From Coccinella septempunctata (lineage: Eukaryota; Arthropoda; Insecta; Coleoptera; Coccinellidae): a DNA stretch of 64,000 bases. Position numbers and translations under genes: made by a program. A model generated the notes under the pieces. That model did no database searches, was not told the origin of the DNA, and saw only the letters and a list, made by a program, of their open reading frames with translations. The stretch spans positions 9,466,501-9,530,500 of the forward strand of contig NC_058196.1 of NCBI RefSeq assembly GCF_907165205.1. The letters are read 5' to 3'. Below are positions 47,451-59,630 of the stretch, piece after piece; position 1 is the first letter of the stretch, and each line of letters opens with the position of its first letter.

Positions 47451-47699
47451 GTCTATTCGGCAAAGTGTGATATCAATTCCTCAAAAACTGTTGAACCAAT
47501 TCGACCCAAATCGTGAAACTGCATATAGTTTTCGAATTGAGATGCACATGTTGAAATTCAGTTTGATAGTTCAGATAGAAATTGAGATTTCAGTTGTCAA
47601 TTCGGCAAAGTGTGATATCAATTCCTCGAAAACTGTTAGATCAATTCGAACCAAATCTTGAAACTGCACATAGTTTTCGAATTGAGATGCACATGTTGA

Positions 47700-50600
47700 A
47701 TTTCAGTTCGATAGTGCAGATAGGAATTGAGATTTCAGTGGTCTATTCGGCAAAGTGTGATATCAATTCCTCAAAAACTGTTGAACCAATTCGACCCAAA
47801 TCGTGAAACTGCATATAGTTTTCGAATTGAGATGCACATGTTGAATTTCAGATCGATAGTTCAGATACGAATTGAGATTTCAGTGGTCAATTCGGCAAAG
47901 TGTGATATCAATTCCTCAAAAACTGTTGAACCAATTCGACCCAAATCGTGAAACTGCATATAGTTTTCGAATTGAGATGCACATGTTGAATTTCAGATCG
48001 ATAGTTCTGATAGGAATGAAGATTCCAGTAGTCGATTCGGCAAAATATCATTTCAATTCCTAAGGAACTATTGGATCGATTCGAACCAAATCTTGAAACT
48101 GCACATAGTTTTCGAATTGAGATGCACATGTTGAATTTCAGTTCGATAGTTCAGATAGGAATTGAGATTCTAGTGGTCTATTCGGCAAATTGTGATATCA
48201 ATTCTTCGAAAACTGTTGGATCAATTCGAACCAAATCTTGAAACTGCACGTAGTTTTCGAATTGAGATGCACATGTTGAATTTCAGTTCGATAGTGCAGA
48301 TAGGAATTGAGATTTCAGTGGTCTATTCGGCAAAGTGTGATATCAATTCCTCAAAAACTGTTGAACCAATTCGACCCAAATCGTGAAACTGCATATAGTT
48401 TTCGAATTGAGATGCACATGTTGAATTTCAGATCGATAGTTCTGATAGGAATGAAGATTCCAGTAGTCGATTCGGCAAAATATCATTTCAATTCCTAAGG
48501 AACTATTGGATCGATTCGAACCAAATCTTGAAACTGCACATAGTTTTCGAATTGAGATGCACATGTTGAATTTCAGTTCGATAGTTCAGATAGGAATTGA
48601 GATTCTAGTGGTCTATTCGGCAAATTGTGATATCAATTCCTCGAAAACTGTTGGATCAATTCGAACCAAATCTTGAAACTGCACGTAGTTTTCGAATTGA
48701 GATGCACATGTTGAATTTCAGTTCGATAGTGCAGATAGGAATTGAGATTTCAGTGGTCTATTCAGCAAAGTGTGATATCCATTCCTCGAAAACTGTTGGA
48801 TCAATTCGAACCAAATCTTGAAACTGCACATAGTTTTCGAATTGAGATGCACATGTTGAATTTCAGTTCGATAGTGCAGATAGGAATTGAGATTTCAGTG
48901 GTCTATTCGGCAAAGTGTGATATCAATTCCTCAAAAACTGTTGAACCAATTCGAACCAAATCTTGAAACTGCACATAGTTTTCGAATTGAGATCCACATG
49001 TTGAAATTCAGTTTGATAGTTCAGATAGAAATTGAGATTTCAGTTGTCAATTCGGCAAAGTGTGATATCAATTCCTCGAAAACTGTTGGATCAATTCGAA
49101 CCAAATCTTGAAACTGCACGTAGTTTTCGAATTGAGATACACATGTTGAATTTCAGATCGATAGTTCTGATAGGAATGAAGTTTTCAGTAGTCGATTCGG
49201 CAAAATATCATCTCAATCCCTAAGGAACTATTGGATCGATTCGAACCAAATCAAGAAACTGCACATAGTTTTCGAAATGAGATGCACGTGTTGAATTTCA
49301 GATCGATAGTTCTAATAGGAATGGAGATTTCAGAAGTCGATTCGACAAAATATCATTTCAATTCCTAAGGAACTATTGGATCAATTCGAACCAAATCTTG
49401 AAACTGCTCATAGTTTTCGTATTGAATTTCAGTTCGATAGTTCAGATAGAAATTGAGATTTCAGTGGTCAATTCGGCAAATTGTGATATCAATTCCTCGA
49501 AAACTGTTGGATCAATTCGAACCAAATCTTGAAACTGCACATAGTTTTCGGATTGAGATGCACATGTTGAATTTCAGTTCGATAGTTCAGATAGGAATTG
49601 AGATTTCAGTGGTCAATTCGGCAAAGTGTGATATCAATTCCTCGAAAACTGTTGGATCAATTCGAACCAAATCTTGAAACTGCACGTAGTTTTCGAATTG
49701 AGATGCACATGTTGAATTTCAGATCGATAGTTCTGATAGGAATTGAGATTTCAGTGGTCAATATGGCAAAGTGGGATATCAATTCCTCGAAAACTGTTGG
49801 ATCAATTCGAACCAAATCTTGAAACTGCACATAGTTTGCGAATTGAGATGCACATGTTGAATTTCAGTTCGATAGTGCAGAAAGGAATTGAGATTTCAGT
49901 GGTCAATTCGACAAAGTGTGATATCAATTCCTCGAAAACTGTTGGATCAATTCGAACCAAATCTTGAAACTGCACGTAGTTTTCGAATTGAGATGCACAT
50001 GTTGAATTTCAGTTCGATAGTTCAGATAGGAATTGAGATTTCAGTGGTCAATTCGGCAAAGTGTGATATCAATTCCTCGAAAACTGTTGGATCAATTCGA
50101 ACCAAATCTTGAAACTGCACATAGTTTTCGAATTGAGATGCACATGTTGAATTTCAGTTCGATAGTGCAGATAGGAATTGAGATTTCAGTGGTCTATTCG
50201 GCAAAGTGTGATATCAATTCCTCAAAAACTGTTGAACCAATTCGACCCAAATCGTGAAACTGCATATAGTTTTCGAATTGAGATGCACATGTTGAATTTC
50301 AGATCGATAGTTCAGATACGAATTGAGATTTCAGTGGTCAATTCGGCAAAGTGTGATATCAATTCCTCAAAAACTGTTGAACCAATTCGACCCAAATCGT
50401 GAAACTGCATATAGTTTTCGAATTGAGATGCACATGTTGAATTTCAGATCGATAGTTCTGATAGGAATGAAGATTCCAGTAGTCGATTCGGCAAAATATC
50501 ATTTCAATTCCTAAGGAACTATTGGATCGATTCGAACCAAATCTTGAAACTGCACATAGTTTTCGAATTGAGATGCACATGTTGAATTTCAGTTCGATAG

Positions 50601-52640
50601 TTCAGATAGGAATTGAGATTCTAGTGGTCTATTCGGCAAATTGTGATATCAATTCTTCGAAAACTGTTGGATCAATTCGAACCAAATCTTGAAACTGCAC
50701 GTAGTTTTCGAATTGAGATGCACATGTTGAATTTCAGTTCGATAGTGCAGATAGGAATTGAGATTTCAGTGGTCTATTCGGCAAAGTGTGATATCAATTC
50801 CTCAAAAACTGTTGAACCAATTCGACCCAAATCGTGAAACTGCATATAGTTTTCGAATTGAGATGCACATGTTGAATTTCAGATCGATAGTTCTGATAGG
50901 AATGAAGATTCCAGTAGTCGATTCGGCAAAATATCATTTCAATTCCTAAGGAACTATTGGATCGATTCGAACCAAATCTTGAAACTGCACATAGTTTTCG
51001 AATTGAGATGCACATGTTGAATTTCAGTTCGATAGTTCAGATAGGAATTGAGATTCTAGTGGTCTATTCGGCAAATTGTGATATCAATTCCTCGAAAACT
51101 GTTGGATCAATTCGAACCAAATCTTGAAACTGCACGTAGTTTTCGAATTGAGATGCACATGTTGAATTTCAGTTCGATAGTGCAGATAGGAATTGAGATT
51201 TCAGTGGTCTATTCAGCAAAGTGTGATATCCATTCCTCGAAAACTGTTGGATCAATTCGAACCAAATCTTGAAACTGCACATAGTTTTCGAATTGAGATG
51301 CACATGTTGAATTTCAGTTCGATAGTGCAGATAGGAATTGAGATTTCAGTGGTCTATTCGGCAAAGTGTGATATCAATTCCTCAAAAACTGTTGAACCAA
51401 TTCGAACCAAATCTTGAAACTGCACATAGTTTTCGAATTGAGATCCACATGTTGAAATTCAGTTTGATAGTTCAGATAGAAATTGAGATTTCAGTTGTCA
51501 ATTCGGCAAAGTGTGATATCAATTCCTCGAAAACTGTTGGATCAATTCGAACCAAATCTTGAAACTGCACGTAGTTTTCGAATTGAGATACACATGTTGA
51601 ATTTCAGATCGATAGTTCTGATAGGAATGAAGTTTTCAGTAGTCGATTCGGCAAAATATCATCTCAATCCCTAAGGAACTATTGGATCGATTCGAACCAA
51701 ATCAAGAAACTGCACATAGTTTTCGAAATGAGATGCACGTGTTGAATTTCAGATCGATAGTTCTAATAGGAATGGAGATTTCAGAAGTCGATTCGACAAA
51801 ATATCATTTCAATTCCTAAGGAACTATTGGATCAATTCGAACCAAATCTTGAAACTGCTCATAGTTTTCGTATTGAATTTCAGTTCGATAGTTCAGATAG
51901 AAATTGAGATTTCAGTGGTCAATTCGGCAAATTGTGATATCAATTCCTCGAAAACTGTTGGATCAATTCGAACCAAATCTTGAAACTGCACATAGTTTTC
52001 GGATTGAGATGCACATGTTGAATTTCAGTTCGATAGTTCAGATAGGAATTGAGATTTCAGTGGTCAATTCGGCAAAGTGTGATATCAATTCCTCGAAAAC
52101 TGTTGGATCAATTCGAACCAAATCTTGAAACTGCACGTAGTTTTCGAATTGAGATGCACATGTTGAATTTCAGATCGATAGTTCTGATAGGAATTGAGAT
52201 TTCAGTGGTCAATATGGCAAAGTGGGATATCAATTCCTCGAAAACTGTTGGATCAATTCGAACCAAATCTTGAAACTGCACATAGTTTGCGAATTGAGAT
52301 GCACATGTTGAATTTCAGTTCGATAGTGCAGAAAGGAATTGAGATTTCAGTGGTCAATTCGACAAAGTGTGATATCAATTCCTCGAAAACTGTTGGATCA
52401 ATTCGAACCAAATCTTGAAACTGCACGTAGTTTTCGAATTGAGATGCACATGTTGAATTTCAGTTCGATAGTGCAGATAGGAATTGAGATTTCAGTGGTC
52501 TATTCAGCAAAGTGTGATATCAATTCCTCGAAAACTGTTGGATCAATTCGAACCAAATCTTGAAACTGCACATAGTTTTCGAATTGAGATGCACATGTTG
52601 AATTTCAGTTCGATAATGCAGATAGGAATTGAGATTTCAG
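47700..52640 (+). repeat. 2451-bp tandem duplication within the satellite
   Basis: Monomer order and private variants from ~47.73 kb to ~50.15 kb recur 2451 bp downstream, for example the rare aaatcaagaaactgc at 49.25 and 51.70 kb. The length is 17 monomers minus 14 bp because the unit includes one 131-bp monomer (ttcgtattgaatttcag). Edges are approximate. Confidence 0.85.
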
Positions 52641-53199
52641 TGGTTTATTCTGCAAAGTGTGATATCAATTCCTCAAAAACTGTTGAACCAATTCGAACCA
52701 AATCTTGAAACTGCACATAGTTTTCGAATTGAGATGCACATGTTGAAATTCAGTTTGATAGTTCAGATAGAAATTGAGATTTCAGTTGTCAATTCGGCAA
52801 AAGTGTGATATCAATTCCTCGAAAACTGTTGGATCAATTCGAACCAAATCTTGAAACTGCACGTAGTTTTCGAATTGAGATACTGCACGTAGTTTTCGAA
52901 TTGAGATACACATGTTGAATTTCAGATCGATAGTTCTGATAGGAATGAAGTTTTCAGTAGTCGATTCGGCAAAATATCATTTCAATCCCTAAAGAACTAT
53001 TGGATCGATTCGAACCAAATCGTGAAACTGCACATAGTTGTCGAAATGAGATGCACGTGTTGAATTTCAGATCGATAGTGCTAATAGGAATGGAGATTTC
53101 AGAAGTCGATTCGACAAAATATCATTTCAATTCCTAAGGAACTATTGGATCAATTCGAACCAAATCTTGAATCTGCTCATAGTTTTCGTATTGAGATGC

Positions 53200-56100
53200 A
53201 CATGTTGAATTTCAATTCGATAGTTCAGATAGAAATTGAGATTTCAGTGGTCAATTCGGCAAATTGTGATATCAATTCCTCGAAAACTGTTGGATCAATT
53301 CGAACCAAATCTTGAAACTGCACATAGTTTTCGGATTGAGATGTACATGTTGAATTTCAGTTCGATAGTTCAGATAGGAATTGAGATTTCAGTGGTCAAT
53401 TCGGCAAAGTGTGATATCAATTCCTCGAAAACTGTTGGATCAATTCGAACCAAATCTTGAAACTGCACATAGTTTTCGAATTGAGATGCACATGTTGAAT
53501 ATCAGTTCGATAGTGCTGAAAGGAATTGAGATTTCAGTGGTCTATTCGGCAAAGTTTGATATCAATTCATCAAAAACTGTTGAACCAATTCGACCCAAAT
53601 CTTGAAACTGCACATAGTTTTCGAATTGAGATGCACATGTTGAATTTCAGATCGATAGTTCTGATAGGAATAAAGATTTCAGTAGTCGATTCGGCAAAAT
53701 ATCATTTCAATCCCCAAGGAACTATTGGATCGATTCGAACCAAATCTTGAATCTGCACATAGTTTTCGAATTGAGATGCACATGTTGAATTTCAGTTCGA
53801 TAGTTCAGATACGAATTGAGATTTCAGTGGTCAATTCGGCAAAGTGTGATATCAATTCCTCGAAAACGGTTAGATCAATTCGAACCAAATCTTGAAACTG
53901 CACATAGTTTTCGAATTGAGATGCACATGTTGAATTTCAGTTCGATAGTGCAGATAGGAATTGAGATTTCAGTGGTCTATTCGGCAAAGTGTGATATCAA
54001 TTCCTCAAAAACTGTTGAACCAATTCGACCCAAATCGTGAAACTGCATATAGTTTTCGAATTGAGATGCACATGTTGAATTTCAGATCGATAGTTCTGAT
54101 AGGAATGAAGATTCCAGTAGTCGATTCGGCAAAATATCATTTCAATTCCTAAGGAACTATTGGATCGATTCGAACCAAATCTTGAAACTGCACATAGTTT
54201 TCGAATTGAGATGCACATGTTGAATTTCAGTTCGATAGTTCAGATAGGAATTGAGATTCTAGTGGTCTATTCGGCAAATTGTGATATCAATTCCTCGAAA
54301 ACTGTTGGATCAATTCGAACCAAATCTTGAAACTGCACGTAGTTTTCGAATTGAGATGCACATGTTGAATTTCAGTTCGATAGTGCAGATAGGAATTGAG
54401 ATTTCAGTGGTCTATTCAGCAAAGTGTGATATCCATTCCTCGAAAACTGTTGGATCAATTCGAACCAAATCTTGAAACTGCACATAGTTTTCGAATTGAG
54501 ATGCACATGTTGAATTTCAGTTCGATAGTGCAGATAGGAATTGAGATTTCAGTGGTCTATTCGGCAAAGTGTGATATCAATTCCTCAAAAACTGTTGAAC
54601 CAATTCGAACCAAATCTTGATACCGCACATAGTTTTCGAATTGAGATCCACATGTTGAAATTCAGTTTGATAGTTCAGATAGAAATTGAGATTTCAGTTG
54701 TCAATTCGGCAAAGTGTGATATCAATTCCTCGAAAACTGTTGGATCAATTCGAACCAAATCTTGAAACTGCACGTAGTTTTCGAATTGAGATGCACATGT
54801 TGAATTTCAGTTCGATAGTGCAGATAGGAATTGAGATTTCAGTGGTCTATTCGGCAAAGTGTGATATCAATTCCTCGAAAACTGTTGGATCAATTCGAAC
54901 CAAATCTTGAAACTGCACGTAGTTTTCGAATTGAGATGCACATGTTGAATTTCAGTTCGATAGTGCAGATAGGAATTGAGATTTCAGTGGTCTATTCGGC
55001 AAAGTGTGATATCAATTCCTCGAAAACTGTTGGATCGATTCGAACCAAATCTTGAAACTGCACATAGTTTTCGAATTGAGATGCACATGTTGAATTTCAG
55101 TTCGATAGTGCAGATAGGAATTGAGATTTCAGTGGTCTATTCGGCAAAGTGTGATATTAATTCCTCAAAAACTCTTGAACCAATTCGACCCAAATCTAAA
55201 AACTGCACATAGTTTTCGAATTGAGATGCACATGTTGAATTTCAGATCGATAGTTCTGATAGGAATGAAGATTTCAGTAGTCGATTCGGCAAAATATCAT
55301 TTCAATCCCTAAGGAACTATTGGATCGATTCGAACCAAATCGTGAAACTGCACATAGTTTTCGAAATGAGATGCACATGTTGAATTTCAGATCGATAGTT
55401 CTAATAGGAATGGAGATTTCAGAAGTCGATTCGACAAAATATCATTTCAATTCCTAAGGAACTATTGGATCAATTCGAACCAAATCTTGAAACTGCTCAT
55501 AGTTTTCGTATTGAGATGCACATGTTGAATTTCAGTTCGATAGTTCAGATAGAAATTGAGATTTCAGTGGTCAATTCGGCAAAGTGTGATATCAATACCT
55601 CGAAAATTGTTGGATCAATTCGAACCAAATCTTGAAACTGCACATAGTTTTCGGATTGAGATATACATGTTGAATTTCAGTTCGATAGTTCAGATAGGAA
55701 TTGAGATTTCAGTGGTCAATTCGGCAAAGTGTGATATCAATTCCTCGAAAACTATTGGATCGATTCGAACCAAATCGTGGAACTGCACATAGTTTTCGAA
55801 ATGAGATGCACATGTTGAATTTCAGATCGATAGTTCTAATAGGAATGGAGATTTCAGAGGTCGATTCGACAAAATATCATTTCAATTCCTAAGGAACTAT
55901 TGGATCAATTCGAACCAAATCTTGAAACTGCTCATAGTTTTCGTATCGAGATGCACATGTTGAATTTCAGTTCGATAGTTCAGATAGAAATTGAGATTTC
56001 AGTGGTCAATTCGACAAAGTGTGATATCAATTCCTCGAAAACTGTTGGATCAATTCGAACCAAATCTTGAAACTGCACATAGTTTTCGGATTGAGATGTA

Positions 56101-59100
56101 CATGTTGAAATTCAGTTTGATAGTTCAGATATAAATTGAGATTTCAGTTGTCAATTCGGCAAAGTGTGATATCAATACCTCGAAAACTGTTGGATCAATT
56201 CGAACCAAATCTTGAAACTGCACATAGTTTTCGGATTGAGATGCACATGTTGAATTTCAGATCGATAGTTCTGATAGGAATGAAGATTTCAGTAGTCGAT
56301 TCGGCAAAATATCATTTCAATCCCTAAGGAACTATTGGATCGATTCGAACCAAATCGTGAAACTGCACATAGTTTTCGAAATGAGATGCACATGTTGAAT
56401 TTCAGATCGATAGTTCTAATAGGAATGGAGATTTCAGAAGTCGATTCGACAAAATATCATTTCAATTCCTAAGGAACTATTGGATCAATTCGAACCAAAT
56501 CTTGAAACTGCTCATAGTTTTCGTATTGAGATGCACATGTTGAATTTCAGTTCGATAGTTCAGATAGGAATTGAGATTTCAGTGGTCAATTCGGCAAAGT
56601 GGGATATCAATTCCTCGAAAACTGTTGGATCAATTCGAACCAAATCTTGAAACTGCACATAGTTTTCGAATTGAGATGCACATGTTGAATTTCAGATCGA
56701 TAGTTCTGATAGGAATTGAGATTTCAGTGGTCAATTCGGCAAAGTGGGATATCAATTCCTCGAAAACTGTTGGATCAATTCGAACCAAATCTTGAAACTA
56801 CACATAGTTTGCGAATTGAGATGCACATGTTGAATTTCAGTTCGATAGTGCAGAAAGGAATTGAGATTTCAGTGGTCTATTCGGCAAAGTGTGATATCAA
56901 TTCCTCAAAAACTGTTGAACCAATTCGACCCAAATCTTGAAACTGCACATAGTTTTCGAATTGAGATGCACATGTTGAATTTCAGATCGATAGTTCTGAT
57001 GGGAATGAAGATTTCAGTAGTCGATTCGGCAAAATATCATTTCAATCCCCAAGGAACTATTGGATCGATTCGAACCAAATCTTGAATCTGCACATAGTTT
57101 TCGAATTGAGATGCACATGTTGAATTTCAGTTCGATAGTTCAGATAGGAATTGAGATTTCAGTGGTCAATTCGGCAAAGTGTGATATCAATTCCTCGAAA
57201 ACTGTTGGATCAATTCGAACCAAATCTTGAAACTGCACGTAGTTTTCGAATTGAGATGCACATGTTGAATTTCAGATTGATAGTTCTGATAGGAATGAAG
57301 ATTTCCGTAGTCGATTCGGCAAAATATCATTTCAATCCCTAAGGAACTATTGGATCGATTCGAACCAAATCATGAAACTGCACATTGTTTTCGAAATGAG
57401 ATGCACATGTTGAATTTCAGATCGATAGTTCTAATAGGAATGGAGATTACAGAAGTCGATTCGACAAAATATCATTTCAATTCCTAAGGAACTATTGGAT
57501 CAATTCGAACCAAATCTTGAATCTGCTCATAGTTTTCGTATTGAGATGCACATGTTGAATTTCAGTTCGATAGTTCAGATAGAAATTGAGATTTCAGTGG
57601 TCAATTCGGCAAAGTGTGATATCAATTCCTCGAAAACTGTTGGATCAATTCGAACCAAATCTTGAAACTGCACGTAGTTTTCGAATTGAGATGCACATGT
57701 TGAATTTCAGTTCGATAGTTCAGATAGGAATTGAGATTTCAGTGGTCAATTCGGCAAAGTGTGATATCAATTCCTCGAAAACTGTTGGATCAATTCGAAC
57801 CAAATCTTGAAACTGCACATAGTTTTCGAATTGAGATGCACATGTTGAATATCAGTTCGATAGTGCAGATAGGAATTGAGATTTCAGTGTTCTATTCAGC
57901 AAAGTGTGATATCAATTCCTCGAAAACTGTTGGATCAATTCGAACCAAATCTTGAAACTGCACATAGTTTTCGAATTGAGATGCACATGTTGAATTTCAG
58001 TTCGATAGTGCAGATAGGAATTGAGATTTCAGTGGTCTATTCGGCAAAGTGTGATATCAATTCCTCAAAAACTGTTGAACCAATTCGAACCAAATCTTGA
58101 AACTGCACATAGTTTTCGAATTGAGATGCACATGTTGAAATTCAGTTTGATAGTTCAGATAGAAATTGAGATTTCAGTTGTCAATTCTGCAAAGTGTGAT
58201 ATCAATTCCTCGAAAACTGTTGGATCAATTCGAACCAAATCTTGAAACTGCACGTAGTTTTCGAATTGAGATGCACATGTTGAATTTCAGTTCGATAGTG
58301 CAGATAGGAATTGAGATTTCAGTGGTCTATTCGGCAAAGTGTAATATCAATTCCTCAAAAACTGTTGAACCAATTCGAACCAAATCTTGAAACTGCACAT
58401 AGTTTTCGAATTGAGATGCACATGTTGAATTTCAGATCGATAGTTCTGATAGGAATTGAGATTTCAGTGGTCAATATGGCAAAGTGGGATATCAATTCCT
58501 CGAAAACTGTTGGATCAATTCGAACCAAATCTTGAAACTGCACATAGTTTTCGAATTGAGATGCACATGTTGAATTTCAGATCGATAGTTCTGATAGGAA
58601 TGAAGATTTCAGTAGTCGATTCGGCAAAATATCATTTCAATCCCCAAGGAACTATTGGATCGATTCGAACCAAATCTTGAAACTGCACGTAGTTTTCGAA
58701 TTGAGATGCACATGTTGAATTTCAGATTGATAGTTCTGATAGGAATGAAGATTTCAGTAGTCGATTCGGCAAAATATCATTTCAATCCCTAAGGAACTAT
58801 TGGATCGATTCGAACCAAATCGTGAAACTGCACATTGTTTTCGAAATGAGATGTACATGTTGAATTTCAGATCGATAGTTCTAATAGGAATGGAGATTCC
58901 AGAAGTCGATTCGACAAAATATCATTTCAATTCCTAAGGAACTATTGGATCAATTCGAACCAAATCTTGAATCTGCTCATAGTTTTCGTATTGAGATGCA
59001 CATGTTGAATTTCAGTTCGATAGTTCAGATAGAAATTGAGATTTCAGTGGTCAATTCGGCAAAGTGTGATATCAATTCCTCGAAAACTGTTGGATCAATT

Positions 59101-59630
59101 CGAACCAAATCTTGAAACTGCACGTAGTTTTCGAATTGAGATGCACATGTTGAATTTCAGATCGATAGTTCTGATAGGAATGAAGATTCCAGTAGTCGAT
59201 TCGGCAAAATATCATTTCAATTCCTAAGGAACTATTGGATCGATTCGAACCAAATCTTGAAACTGCACATAGTTTTCGAATTGAGATGCACATGTTGAAT
59301 TTCAGTTCGATAGTTCAGATAGGAATTGAGATTCTAGTGGTCTATTCGGCAAATTGTGATATCAATTCCTCGAAAACTGTTGGATCAAATTCGAACCAAA
59401 TCTTGAAACTGCACGTAGTTTTCGAATTGAGATGCACATGTTGAATATCAGTTCGATAGTGCAGATAGGAATTGAGATTTCAGTGGTCTATTCAGCAAAG
59501 TGTGATATCAATTCCTCGAAAACTGTTGGATCAATTCGAACCAAATCTTGAAACTGCACATAGTTTTCGAATTGAGATGCACATGTTGAATTTCAGTTCG
59601 ATAGTGCAGATAGGAATTGAGATTTCAGTG
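53200..59630 (+). repeat. Segmental duplication copy 2 (first copy ~40.4-47.5 kb)
   Basis: Shares private variants with copy 1, such as aaatcatgaaactgcacatt at about 45.05 and 57.37 kb and the single-base insertion in ggatcaaattcgaacc at 47.21 and 59.39 kb. Edges are approximate. Confidence 0.85.
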
